This document shows positions 47,457-59,566 of a stretch of DNA of 64,000 nt, one piece after another. This DNA is from Primula veris. Lineage: Eukaryota; Streptophyta; Magnoliopsida; Ericales; Primulaceae. Made by a program: the position numbers and the translations under genes. The DNA lies in assembly GCA_963682055.1 (NCBI GenBank), contig OY821744.1, forward strand, positions 25,272,967-25,336,966. Reading direction: 5' to 3'. A model generated the notes under the pieces. It was not told the DNA's origin, did not search any database, and saw only the letters and a program-made list of their open reading frames with translations. Position 1 is the first letter of the stretch; every line of letters starts with the position of its first letter.

Positions 47457-47474
47457 TTGGCACACCCGGTGGGA
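47457..47474 (+). promoter_or_regulatory. primer-binding site
   Basis: TTGGCACACCCGGTGGGA lies five bases after the CA that probably ends the 5' LTR (47451-47452). This form is typical of Ty3/gypsy elements. I cannot assign the primer tRNA with certainty. Confidence 0.6.
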
Positions 47475-48709
47475 TGATTTCTGCCATTCATCTTTTCTCT
47501 TCGCCAATCGATCAACCATTCATGACTCAAAATAAAAATACGCAAATCAGTCATAGCATGATGACCAGAAGCAAGTCCGCTGTCCAACTATCAACACCCT
47601 CATTCCTTGTCATGGATGATAAAAGAAATCGAAATATCCGTAGGGGCAAAAGGGTAGAGGCTAGCTCCGAAGTGAAAGCAAATTTCAAAGATGGTACATG
47701 GGAAAGTGACTCTTCTGATGAAGAAGGATTGATTGAAAACCATCACTTGGAGGACAACTCAGATTCCATAACACACACTCCCCGATCAGTTGTTGCTACT
47801 TCAACAAACTCAACGAATATGCAAGTAATGGTGATAAATGCTCCTACGGTGGAAGAACAAGTTAATGCAATCGCTGGGACCCTAGAAACTTTAATGAAGA
47901 CTTTTAATGAACGAGATGCTCAGATGGCGATATTGACTGACAGAGTTCAACAATTGGCGGAGCGACGCCAAGGGGAGAATCGACGTAGAACTGAAGGAGG
48001 TGAAGGTTCTTCAAATGAGGAAAGGCCTTTAGAAATAACGAATGGCGCAATCCCTCTAGAACAGCTGAAAGAGTTCATACTAGGTACCGTAAAAGGGAAA
48101 TATGAAGAAGTGGCACATTCCTCCTTCGGCTATCTCAAACCTTACACACGGAGAATCGAACAATTGAGGATGCCTTACGCATATCAGCAGCCCAAGTTTC
48201 AACAATTTGATGGCAAGGGAAATCCTAATCAACACATTGCACATTTCATCGAGACTTGCAACAATGCAGGGACTTATGGGGATCTTATGGTGAAGCAATT
48301 TGTCCGCACACTAAAAGGAAATGCCTTCGAATGGTATTGCGACTTGCAACCGGGATCAATTAAGACTTTGGAACAATTGGAGCAAGGATTCCTTAATCGT
48401 TTTTATAGCACTAGGCGCACTATGAGATTGATGGAATTGACAAATACCCGCCAATGGAAAAACGAGCCTGTTGAGGACTACATTCATCGATGGAGGGGAT
48501 TGAGCTTGAATTGCAAAGATAGACTGTCCGAAACATCGGCAATAGAGATGTGTGTTCAAGGCATGCATTGGGGATTGTCCTACATTATCCGAGGAATAAA
48601 ACCAAAAACATTTGAGGATTTGGCAAGTAGAGCTTATGACATGGAAGTTAGTATCTCGACTAGCAGTGACCAAGCTCTTCTACTTCCAGGAACCCAAAAG
48701 ACTCCATAA
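47474..48709 (+). pseudogene. Tat gag, first part
   Basis: ATG at 47474 abuts the primer-binding site; the later ATGs near 47523 or 47560 may be the real start. A disordered N-terminus is followed by a coiled stretch (DAQMAILTDRVQQLAERRQ) and the retrotransposon gag core: FIETCNNAGTYGDLMVKQFV, then GNAFEWYCDLQPGSI and VEDYIHRWRGLSLNC. It ends early at 48707. Downstream gag residues continue in another frame, so a frameshift lies near 48640-48700. Confidence 0.85.
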
Positions 48710-49358
48710 ACAAGATGGAAGGAAATGGATCAAATATCGTGAAATAACTGATAAAAGAGAATCGTTTGTCGTGTCAACTCCATCTCAAAGCCTTCCTCCC
48801 ATCAAGGTGAAAGCTAGCATGAAGAATGTTGAAGATGATAAGCCCAGTGTAAATCAAAGAAGCAAAAAAAGAAGACTCATGCTAAGGGAGATGCAAGAGA
48901 AGGAATACCCGTTTCCTAATAACGAAGTTCCTCGCATGCTAGAAAAACTCCTCGTACTTAAGCTAATCGATCTTCCACAAATGAAACGTCCCGAAGAGGC
49001 CGACAAAGTTGATGATGCAAATTATTACAAATTCCACCGTCTCGTCAGTCACCTAACCCACAAGTGCTTCGTTTTGAAGGAGAAGATCATACAATTGGCC
49101 GCTCAAGGAAAAATCTCTTTGGAGGATGAAGAAATAACTACTTCCAATTACACATGTATCGTTACAAATCCAGAGTCTGAAAGCATGGACGAGACAAGGA
49201 CAGTCATGATTCAATTTGGATCTTTTCCGACAATTGCAATCATCATGCAAAACTCGAGCACTGAAGGCAATACCTCATGGAGTTATGTTAGCCATACGAG
49301 AGGTTCAAGATTATCCACCAAGGAAGAATTGAGTGAGTTTGAACAGAAAGAAGACTAG
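48640..49358 (+). pseudogene. Tat gag, second part (shifted frame)
   Basis: ANYYKFHRLVSHLTHKCFVL is the HCC-type remnant of the conserved C-terminal gag block of Tat elements. The stop is near 49356. It is basic and glutamate-rich around it. It is continuous with the first gag part once the shift is allowed. Confidence 0.7.
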
Positions 49359-50236
49359 CCTTCGAATAACCCACAACCACTACAAAATGTCCCAATTCAC
49401 TCCATTTATGAAGGACAACCTATTTATGAATTCAAGAAAGACGGCAATTGCTTCTTTGATGTTTGTGAATGAAAAGATTGTTTGGATGACCAATGGGATG
49501 ACTTCTTTGAAGACGATGCAAAAGTTAAGGGAAAGAGTAAGAAAAAGAAAAGTAAGAGGAAATCAACCCAAAATCACTACGGGAAAGATACGAAGCTAGA
49601 GACCCAAGTGTTGGCCTCTTGGGTGAGTCATCAGGAAAGTTCGACTATTTTGTCCAATATACCAAAAAGAAAGAAGTGAGAGGATCAACGCCACCCACAT
49701 GGGAAGATTTTCATAGAGAAGACGAGACAAAAGAAGTCGATCAATCTCTCAAATTTACCAATTCACTTGAAGACTCCTTAGAAACACTCAAATTCGAAAG
49801 CAATGGACAACCTTTGCATGTGCTAGGGTTGTGTAAAGACTTCTGCCTAGAGTGTCAACAATTTCTAAAGAAAATGTATGAGGCCGACGATAAGCAAGTT
49901 GGGGTGCTAAAAGAATCCGAGGGGGATTATTATGTGCAGCGACTCCAAGGGAGAGTAGTTGAAGAAACATCAAATCCAGATATTAGTATGGGAGTGCCTA
50001 TTGCATACTACTATCGAGGCAAGCCGATCTACAAGTTTAAAGAAGACAACGGTCATTGCTTCTGGGATGTTTGCCAGTGTGAAGGTTGCATGGAGGATGG
50101 TTACTTCGAAGATGAAGAGGATGAAGACTACTATCTTTCTATTTCATACAATGTCGCAAGCATAGAGGAGTACACGGAAGAAAGCGAATGTGGTTCGGAT
50201 GAAATTTCGGGACATCATTTCAAAAAGAAAAGGTGA
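49359..50236 (+). pseudogene. gag-protease spacer with a duplicated Cys-rich module
   Basis: Two related blocks occur about 610 bp apart: PIYEFKKDGNCFFDVCE-stop-KDC at about 49420-49495 and PIYKFKEDNGHCFWDVCQCE at about 50025-50090. Each is followed by an acidic run. The second lies in an open 205-codon frame (49619-50236). I do not recognise the module. Frame changes separate this part from gag and from protease. Confidence 0.6.
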
Positions 50237-53200
50237 ATCAAGTGGCAGACGTGACAACTATTAACTTCTCTGATGACGATTTGGTGCTTGACACAAAACC
50301 TCATAATCGCCCACTCTTTGTTTCCGGATACATGCAAGAGAAAAGGATAAATAGGATTTTACTAGATGGGGGGTCCGCTGTCAATATTCTACCACTGCGT
50401 ATGTTAAACAATCTTGGAATTCCAACCAACGAATTATCACAAAGTCGTCTCATGATCCATGGCTTTAATCAACAAGGACAAAGGGCCGTTGGAAAAATCC
50501 ACTTAAAGCTTGTGATAGATGAAATGGTGTCAAGCGCATTGTTTCACGTCCTTAATGCGAAAACTTCTTATAATATGCTTTTAGGACGACCATGGATTCA
50601 CGAAAATGGAGTTGTCCCGTCTACACTTCATCAATGTTTCAAATATTGTAAGGACAATGTGGTGAAGAGGGTCATAGCTGATGATAATCCATTCAACGGA
50701 GTGGAATCATATTTCGCAGACGCTAAGTTCTACATGGATAAAGGAAAAGAAGTAGAACCATTTGTATCTGCTCCCTCTCTAGGTCCTATAAAAGAAAATG
50801 AAAAGATCGACAAAAGAAAAAAGACTGGAGTAGATGTTACAAAAGGCAAAACGGGGACTAAACTCTCGTCTCAAACTATTAAGTCGTTAAGTGCTGATAG
50901 TCACAAGGGTGGCGACTTAACTTTTCCTATAACATCAATCAAGCAAGTTGGGGTACTTAAAGGATTTGTTAGACCAACACATGGCCCATTAACTGAGCAT
51001 GGAGATTCATCAAAAGAAGTTTTCAGCCCAAAAGCATACAAAATGCTCGCAAATGCAGGCTATACATCTAAGGAATCAAGCCCCCTTGGAAAACTTACTC
51101 CGACAATAATGGGGGAAGAATGTTACGGCCTTAACCAAACTCAGTGCATGTTGAAACAAAAAGGCTACATAGTAAAAGGATCTTGTGCAGGGATTGGGTA
51201 CAAGCTGCCTCAACCAGCAAAAATAATCGTAAGAAAATCAAGCAACTGTTATATCACGTTCGAAGAAAAAGACTCAACACCAAAGTGTGAATCTTGTGGC
51301 TCAAATGATTTAGAACGTCGTCGGAAATTATGGGTGGGAGAGCTCATTGTCCAACGGCCTCACTCATCTCAAACTATACCCTAAAGTTTTGAAAGGTTAA
51401 CCATAAGGGGAGGCCAAGTGCTCATAGAGTTGACAAGCAAAAGAAAACCTTCACTCGAAATATTGCTGAGAAGAAGAAGGTCGGTATTCGAACGTTTAGG
51501 CGCGACCAAAAGAGCTTCAGTATTTCAAAGGTTAACAAGGAGAAAATCAGTTTTCAAGCGCCTGGGGGCATCTGAAAGGAAAACATGGTTCGCTCAAATG
51601 AGCCGCAAAAGAACAGTGAAGTCTGTAGAGGGTAATAACATCTTGCAACTAGAAAAATTGGAAATTGCGGAATCCTACGACATAACTCTTATGGATGACG
51701 AGGAACAAGTTGAAAGAGATATAGCAGAGGCACCAGAAGAACTTGAAGAGGTTGTTCAATCCACTGTGGATGAGTTAGATGAAGTAAATCTTGGCACAGT
51801 GGATGATCCGCGACCAACATACTTAAGTGCACTTTTAACCGATAAAGATAAAGAGGGCTACATCAAGTTGCTTAAGGAATTCAAGGATGTTTTTACTTGG
51901 AGTTATGAAGAAATGCCAGGGCTGGACCCAAAAATAGCAGTCCACCACCTAGCGGTAAAACATGGAGCACGGCCAGTTAAGCAAGCTCAACGGAGATTTC
52001 GAGCAGAATTAGTTCAGCAAATTGAGTTGGAAGTTAACAAGCTCATTGAGGCAGGGTTCATAAGAGAAGTCAAATATCCGACATGGATCTCAAGTATAGT
52101 TCCTGTGAAGAAAGAGAATGGCCAGATTCGAGTATGCGTTGACTTTCGAGATCTCAACAATGCATGTCCTAAAGATGAGTTTCCGCTACCCATAACCGAA
52201 CTCATGGTTGATGCTACAACTGGGCATGAAACTTTGTCGTTCATGGATGGATCATCTGGGTATAATTAAATCCGCATGGATACACGTGATGAAGAGATGG
52301 CCGCCTTTCGCACGCCTAAAGGTATCTACTGTTACAAGGTGATTCCATTTGAATTAAAGAATGCTGGCGCGACTTACCAAAGAGCAATGCAAAGGATCTT
52401 CGATGACATGCTCCACAAGAACATTGAGTGCTATGTAGATGACATCGTTGTAAAGACCAAAAACCACCATCAACACCTCGAAGACCTGGAGACGGTTTCC
52501 AAACGATTACGACGCTTTCAGCTCAAGATGAATCCGCTTAAATGTGCCTTGGGGGTCACATTGGGAAAATTCCTCGGATTTATCGTTCGCCATCGAGGAA
52601 TCGAAATCGACGAATCCAAAATCGAGGCCATCATGAAGGTACAAGCCCCAAGAAATATTCATGAGCTAAGAAGCCTACAAGGAAAACTAGCGTATATTCG
52701 ATGATTCATCTCAACCTGGCAGGTCGTTGCCAACCTTTCAGTCGACTCATGAAAAAGGGGACCCCTCGAATGGGATGAATCATGTGATAATGCTCTTGAC
52801 ACAATCAAGTCTTACCTAGTAAAACCCCCTATATTAGAAGCTCCAATTCTTGGAAAGCCTTTACTTCTATACCTTGCGGCACAAGAGCGGTCCATTGGAG
52901 GTCTATTAGCCCAAGAAAATGACGTCAAAAAAGAGAATGCTTTGTATTATCTTAGTAGAATAATGACTTCGTGAGAATTGAATTACACGCCAATCGAGAA
53001 AATGTGTTTGGCCTTGGTTTTTGCGATAAAGAAGTTAAGGCATTATTTCCAGGCCCATACAATTCGACTTATATCTAAAGCAAATCCGGTCAAGTACGTT
53101 ATGTATAAACCAGTGTGGTCAAACCGCCTAGCCAGGTGGGCACTTCTCTTTCAAGAATTTGAAATATTCTATGTTCCTCAAAAGGCTGTCAAGGGTCAAG

Positions 53201-55076
53201 TTCTTGTAGATTTCCTTGCTGACCACCCAATGCCCGCTGAATGGGAGCTATCCAAATACCTACCCGATGAAGATGTAATGTGTATAGAGGTTCAGCCACC
53301 CTAGTCAATGTATTTTGATGGGGCCGCAAACAGCAAAGGCGCCGGTGCAGGGGTCGTGTTCCTAAGTCCGTAGGGAGACGTTTTTCCCTATGCTTTCACT
53401 CTCACACAGAAATGCTCAAACAATATGGCAGAGTATCAAGCTCTCATATTAGGATTGGAAATGGCGCTAAATGCAAAACACTAGCATATTAGGGTGTATG
53501 GAGATTCCAAGTTGATCATAAATCAAGTTCTAAATGAATATGAGGTCAAGAAGGTAGAATTGATACCATATCAAGGCTATGCCGCGAATCTCATTTCGTG
53601 GCTTGGAGATGTTACATTAGACCATGTTCCAAGAAAAGAGAACAAACAAGTTGATGCATTGGCAAAATTGGCGTCCAACATTGCCCTGCCGGACAAACGC
53701 ATGAGCATTCCAATATGTAAAAGATGGGTAATCCCTCCACAATTAGAAGATGAAGAAAGAATTCCAGAAAATAATGGTAAGACCGTAGAGGAAGTTACAG
53801 CTGTTTCGGTCCTTGAGATTGAAGAGAAAGACTGGAGGTAGTCACTTATCGATTACTTACAACATGGAAAGTTACCCGACGATCGACATAGGAAGATAGA
53901 TGTGAGACGATGCGCTGCAAGGTTCGTCTATTATAAAAATACTCTCTATCGATGATCTTTTGAAGGGGTGTTTTTACGCTGTCTTAGTGGAGAAGAGGCA
54001 AAGCAAGCGATGGAAGAAGCACATTCCGGAGTATGTGGCGCTCACCAAACTGGTCCAAAACTTCATTTTCGAATTAAAAGAATGGGGTACTACTGGCCCA
54101 ACATGGTTAAACATTGTATCAATTTTGCCAAAAGGTGTCAACCTTGCCAATTTCATGCTAATTTTATCCACCAACCACATGAACCTTTACACCCTACGGT
54201 CGCGTCTTGGCCTTTTGAAGCTTGGGATTAGATGCGATAGGGCCTCTACCAAAGTCATCTGGAGGTCATCTTTACATTTTAGCAGCTACAGATTATTTCT
54301 CCAAATGGGCCGAAGCTGTGCCTCTGAAAGATGTGAAGAAAGATACGGTGGTGGATTTTATCAAATCAAATATCATTTTTAGGTATGGAGTGCCACGCTA
54401 CATCATTAAAGATAACGGAACTCCCTTTTACAACAAATTGGTGACAAGTCTGTGCGAGAAATCCGGCTTCAAGCAACATAACTCTTCCATGTATAACGCA
54501 CCAGCTAATGGGCTTGCCAAAGCTTTTAATAAGACACTTGGGAATCTGTTGAAGAAGGTCGTGGCTAAGTCCAAGCGAGATTGGCATGAGAGAATCAAGG
54601 AAGCTCTATGGGCATATCGGATGACGTATCGAACATCAACTCAAGCCACCCCATATCTTTTGGTGTACGGCGTGGAAGTTGTCTTCCCCCTAGAAATGCA
54701 AATTCCATCACTAAGGATTGCCCTCCAAGAAGGATTAACGCTAGAAGATAATGCCCGCCTTCGTCTCAAAGAACTCGAATCACTGGACGAAAAAAGGCTT
54801 GAAGCATAACAAAGGTTGGAATGTTATCAAGCTTGTATGTCAAAATCGTTCAACAAAAGGGTCAAGCGAAGGTCCTTCCAAAAAGAAGACTTGGTGCTCA
54901 CAGTAAGAAGACCCATCATCATGACACACCGAATGGGAAATAAATTCGTCTCCAAATGGGATGGTCCGCACACGGTAATCGAAGTTTATTCAAATGGTGC
55001 ATACAAGTTACGCTCTCAAGATGGATTAGAAATTGGGCCTATCAACGGAAAGTTCCTAAAGCGCTACTACTCTTGA
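50237..55076 (+). pseudogene. Tat pol (protease, RT, RNase H, aRNH, integrase)
   Basis: One frame runs from 50233 to about 54225, then shifts at a lost base (AGCTTGGGATTAG). Protease: ILLDGGSAVNIL at about 50360. RT: YVDDIVVK intact at 52432. First RNase H at 52840-53220. Second RNase H: MYFDGAANSKGAGAGVVF at about 53308 and VYGDSKLIINQV. Integrase zinc site AHSGVCGAH plus RCQPC. The core has Asp at 54231, Asp at 54411 and Lys in place of Glu at 54519. Nine stops interrupt it (51382, 52267, 52702, 52750, 52972, 53302, 53371, 53482 and 53839), plus one at 53956. The chromodomain-free C-terminus ends at 55076. The element cannot encode its own enzymes. Confidence 0.9.
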
Positions 55077-55160
55077 ATAAATCGAAGACACTCCTTGACG
55101 CAAGAGTATAAAGTGCATGTTACTCATTGCCCACATGAGTATAAATTGTGTGGCAACAAA

Positions 55161-55314
55161 AATGAACTACGTTTGGCTTGATCCTTCACAGGTACGTAGG
55201 CAATTTGAGACTTGTCTCAAGTTCAGTCATAACTAAAAAAAATGAACTACGTTTGGCTTGATCCTTTATGGGTACGTAGGCATCTTAAGGCTTGTTTCAA
55301 GTTCAGTCATAACA
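55161..55314 (+). repeat. 80-bp tandem repeat after pol (AACTACGT motif)
   Basis: AATGAACTACGTTTGGCTTG starts at 55161 and 55241. Each unit also has GGTACGTAGGCA and CAAGTTCAGTCATAAC. The AACTACGT ... TACGTAGGCA pattern is a familiar feature downstream of Tat integrase genes. Confidence 0.85.
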
Positions 55315-55539
55315 AAAAAAATAAAAATAAAAAATAAAAAAATCACATCCATTATATCTCACAAGATAAAATCAATTAAGAAAGTAAGAAACGTAAGCAA
55401 GACAAATATTGAAAAGGCAAAAATAACCGAATTTATTCAGAATAGAGATTGTGCTGGTTACATCAAATGTCGCTAAAAAGGGGTGCAAAAGAACAAAGAA
55501 GCAAATCTCAAATCTAAGGAAACAAAAAGAAAGTGCAAG

Positions 55540-58370
55540 CTAAGAAAACAACTTAATGTCTACAAGTTCGTCACGGTAACTCTCTAGAAAACTTGATAAA
55601 AATCCCAAATCATTCTCAGCATCTTCACTCTGGGCGCACTTAGCTTCAAGTGTCGAAACTTCCTCGGTCACAACATCAATGTCACGTTGTATTTGAGATA
55701 CCATAGCCCTCTCCTTCGCCAACGACGATTGCACTATGGCTTTTTCAGCTTCTAACTTCTCGATTTGTGTAGTTATATTTGCGAGTAGTTCTTCTTGATC
55801 AGCGACATTGGCCTTGTGTTTACCTTGCTCACCAACCATAGTTGTGGTCAGCCTACTCTTCTCTTCGATGACCATTTTATGGATATCTCTGGAGTCTGCC
55901 TCTAAAGATGATAGCTGCATACTAAATTCGCGAGCCCTTGCAAGCAAATCAATCACCTTCCTCCTCAGTAACGATAAATCCATGACCTTTGTATGCTCCA
56001 TCGCATCGAGTATCATTGTAGCAAAATCATCTAGGAAACTCAAGTCTTCAACCGAACACCTAGAGAGTTTTTGGGTAAATTCCGTCCACAAAGAGATGAG
56101 ATACTTCCTCGCATGTTCCGACACAATATCTTCAGCACCGACAAATATAGAAGCAGTAGGGGAGGCTCGTGGATGCAAGGGTTTCGCTGTTAAGGCCCTT
56201 GTCAAAGTCTGGGGTTGATTTGAATTACCTTCTCCAACCAATAAGTCATTTTTTTTAATCTTGTTGAAAAGATCGAGAGAAGTTGGACCTTCGACAGATC
56301 CTTCACTACCATTTGGAGCCTTGTCTTCTTCATTGCCGAGTAAGTCCGACATATTTGCTGCAATAGGCAAGTCTCGCATAAAATTCTTGGCAAGCTCGAA
56401 ATTATCATCCTCAAGACAAAACTCCACCTTAAAATGAGATGCAAAGGCAATATTCAAAAATAAAACAATGATAAAGTTACACTTAGGTGCCCAAAAAAAA
56501 AAAAAAAAAAAAATTGCGTAAGTAATGCTCTCAAACGTACCCCATTCAAGAGTGTGTCCTTTGGCGCACCGTCTGCTGCAAGGTCAACAACTTCTTTCTG
56601 AGGAACGATTGCTTTCATCTTCTTGCTTTGATGATACGGTTCACTCCCGCTCAAGTTATCTTCTGGTTCGGCTTGAGGGGTAGAACGTTTTTCCGGTCGA
56701 AAATTTATGACAGGGACTGGAGGCTTTGACTTTTTGCTTTCAGGAACTTTGACTTCCTTAGGCACAGGCAGGTCAGAAATGATTTTCTTTACATAAGATA
56801 TTATAATATGACATCCCGAAAAAAGGTAGTTCCCATGCGCTTTCTTCCACCAATCAACAAATGCACCACTTTTATACGTCCTCAGATCTGACACAAGAGG
56901 TGGAATAACTGCCTTGGAATCACTGTAATCGTTCATACTTGAGCACCAATGCTTAAAGCCCTCTTCAAGTGATGAGTCTTGAATAGCTTTTTCCCCCGAT
57001 TTGAACGGCACCAGTTGCCTAAACCCGAATTGTCGGCTGAATCGATGAGCATTGTAGGATTCCAATACAAAACCATCCCCACGTCGCAGAGTTAATAAGC
57101 ATGGCCGAATAGCGGCAAATCTCGCCCACTGGTCGACACTTAATGGTTTTTCTTTAAGAAAAGGTGCAAGAGATTGTCGTCTACACTTAACAAACGAAGT
57201 TGCGTTCCAACGAATAGTATCACCAGAATAAATTAACTCACGAGCACGCTTGTCACCTAAGGATTTAGCATCTCCTTGACCAGAATACTTAGTCATCATC
57301 GGGTTAACCGGAGGCTGCGGTATCATGTAGTGGGTATCGAAGTAATAGGCCATCCACGCAAGAACATAATGAATAGGAAGGCTAGCTCTTTACAAGACTG
57401 GTGTTGGTGAGTTCGAAATAGTATTCATTCCTCTATATATGCAAGCCAACACCGGGTAGGCGAGACTAATTTTTGTGCCAGTGGCCATTGAGGCAGCGGG
57501 TTTAAATATGGTAGGACGAATATGAAGATTGTTTCCCTCGGGTAGAACAAATGCGCATAGCCAACAAGACAAGAACGCTGCAAGATATACCTCCATAAAA
57601 AGATGATTTGGGACACTGAGCAATGCAAAAGTCTCTTTAGCACACAACGACCAACCTTTGACATTTTTTATGACACCACTTGGATTTCCATGATACTTGG
57701 GACGCTTTTCCTTTGATAGTGATTGCACGGTGGGCTTGACGTGCCATAGATTACCCTTGAACCAAAAATCCACCCAATCGACCATAGATACATTATCTTT
57801 TTTGGTCAGAAGGTGAAAAGCCGAAAGCAAAAATTGGCAAGCACGGAACGTTTTCGGATTATTATCGTTGGACCGTAATTCATCGGGGTAGGGGATGACC
57901 TCATCAAAAATTGAACTAAATACAGGAAGACCACCGATGGCATATAGATCCCAAAGTGAAATGGATGCCTCCCCCGCTGAAGTATGAAGAGAGTTGGTTT
58001 GGGAACACCACGACTCGCAAAAGGCACGGAGAACGTTGATTTCCTTCTCATATGTAAAAAGGGACGCATAGATGGCATCATACAAATAAGCGTTTCTCAA
58101 AATAGAACACTCACGACCCAGAACGTCTTCCAGCCACTCCCAATACTTCGGTATATAAGAAAATTTGCCTAGTATGTTTAGATTTGGGCCCCACCTCGCC
58201 TCTCCATTAATTATACGTCGGCCAAGAGTGTTGTACGGTTGATTTTTGGGATCCTTTTTGTCGAATGGCGACTCGAGGTATATCTCTCTGTGTTTATCTT
58301 CGCGAGTCCATGCTTTAACTCTAGGAATACTTTCTAGCGCCGGCCAGGCTCAGGCATGACGACCGGTCAA
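55540..58370 (-). pseudogene. antisense PMD gene inside the Tat element
   Basis: On the - strand a PMD runs from about 58370 through SIPRVKAWTREDKHREIYLE and LGKFSYIPKYWEWLEDVLGR (58330-58110). It goes on through AFCESWCSQTNSLHTSAGEA and ISLWDLYAIGGLPVFSSIFD (58020-57900). A frame change near 57390 leads to MAYYFDTHYMIPQPPVNPMM and YNAHRFSRQFGFRQLVPF. A spliced intron (56540-56428) joins a long coiled-coil C-terminus that ends at 55540. PMD-bearing antisense ORFs 3' of pol are known for Tat elements; their role is unknown. Few lesions are visible: a stop near 58355 and the shift near 57390. Confidence 0.8.
56428..56540 (-). other. GT-AG intron in the antisense PMD gene
   Basis: Read on the - strand, exon DTLLNG is followed by GTACGTTTGAG. 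A poly-T tract lies inside and TCATTTTAAG precedes VEFCLEDDNFELAKNF. Removing 113 bp joins the two frames exactly. The poly-T tract (about 22 T) is long. Confidence 0.75.
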
Positions 58371-58574
58371 CGGTTGATGGATGGTCAACAATGTCGTTTT
58401 CCCAATCGTCTTGATGATTAATTTCTTTTCGTTGCCGTTTTCCGCTAGCTCGAAGCTTGCCATGAAGATTTAAATGTTGCAATAAAAATGGTTTAGTTGT
58501 GGAAATTAAGAAGGGCCATGCAAAAAATAGAGATAACAATATTGACAACAACTCTAAAATAAAAGTCGAGTCAA

Positions 58575-58975
58575 TAATGTCAGGGTTGTGACCACTTGAG
58601 TTCCGCCGACATCAACAACAATTCTATAAATCTCAAGTTACAACGCAAGCAACAACTCAAAAAAAGAGACGAGCAAGCACAAGCAACTATCATGTAGAAT
58701 CGAGTTTTGTCTTATAATGCCGGCAACGACTCTACAATAGACGAGCCAAACACCAAGTATTTTGGCAGATCGTAGTAATGTCAGGGTTGTGACCACTTGA
58801 GTTCCGCCGACATCAATAAGAATTCTATAAAGCTCAAGTTACAACGCAAGCAACAACTCAAAAAAGAGACGAGCAAACACAAGCAACTATCATGTAGAAT
58901 CGAGTTTTGTCTTACAATGCCGGCAACGACTCTAAAAGAGATGAGCCAAACACCAAGTATTTTGGCAAATCGTAG
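58575..58975. repeat. 201-bp tandem repeat in the Tat 3' region
   Basis: TAATGTCAGGGTTGTGACCA starts at 58575 and 58776. The copies are about 95% alike. A diverged partial unit (GCTAGCAACAATCTAAAAGA) follows to about 59075. Confidence 0.93.
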
Positions 58976-59190
58976 GCTTTGTCAACGCTAGCAACAATCT
59001 AAAAGATCGAGCCAATTGTCAAGTCTCTTGACAGATTGCAGGATTTGTCAACACTGGCAACAGTCTAAAAGAATTCAACATCAAGTTATCATTTGGTAAA
59101 TTTCTTCTAAGTAATGTAAGGAAATTCTAGCTACGTGCTAAAACAAAAAAAAAAAAACAAAAAAAAAAACTTAACTCATTTTCTTTCCCT

Positions 59191-59211
59191 AGGAAAAAAA
59201 AAAGGAGGCAG
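59191..59211 (+). promoter_or_regulatory. candidate polypurine tract
   Basis: AGGAAAAAAAAAAGGAGGCAG is the only long purine run after the 3' repeats and would prime plus-strand synthesis. No LTR matching the 5' side follows it. Confidence 0.45.
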
Positions 59212-59566
59212 GATACACTGTAGTCTTACATAAAATGTCTAAATCAAAATTGAAGACTAAGATATATTTTGTTGACATGGCCAAGAAACCTTTTTCTGGA
59301 ATACTTAAAAAAAAATAAAAATATTCATCTCGTTATCTTCTTACTGTCTTTCACGTTTCTTTTTCGAAAAAAAACAGAGGGACACTACACAGGTTTCGAT
59401 AACCACATGATTTTTAAAAAGAGTATAAAAAAAAAAAGGGGTTGTATTCTCAAAGTGTCTGAAGGCAATATGTTCACTTTTTAAGTAGTACAAAATCTTC
59501 AAAGTAAAACATCATCATCTTTTCGTCATCATTCAAATTGACTTGCTACAATCTGGAGATCAGAAA

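Larger units (their letters stand above)
46430..59211 (+). mobile_element. Tat-lineage Ty3/gypsy retrotransposon, decayed
   Basis: Order: partial 5' LTR with TATA box, primer-binding site, gag, protease, reverse transcriptase, RNase H, second (archaeal-type) RNase H, integrase, antisense PMD gene, tandem repeats and a polypurine tract. The dual RNase H and a long 3' region with an extra antisense ORF are hallmarks of Tat elements. The left LTR edge is not defined, because no 3' LTR copy is recognisable after 59211. The element therefore looks truncated at its 3' end. Confidence 0.85.

Noticed and set aside
47474..55076. Active autonomous retrotransposon
   Set aside because: About ten stops, several frameshifts, the Glu-to-Lys change in integrase and the missing 3' LTR rule it out.
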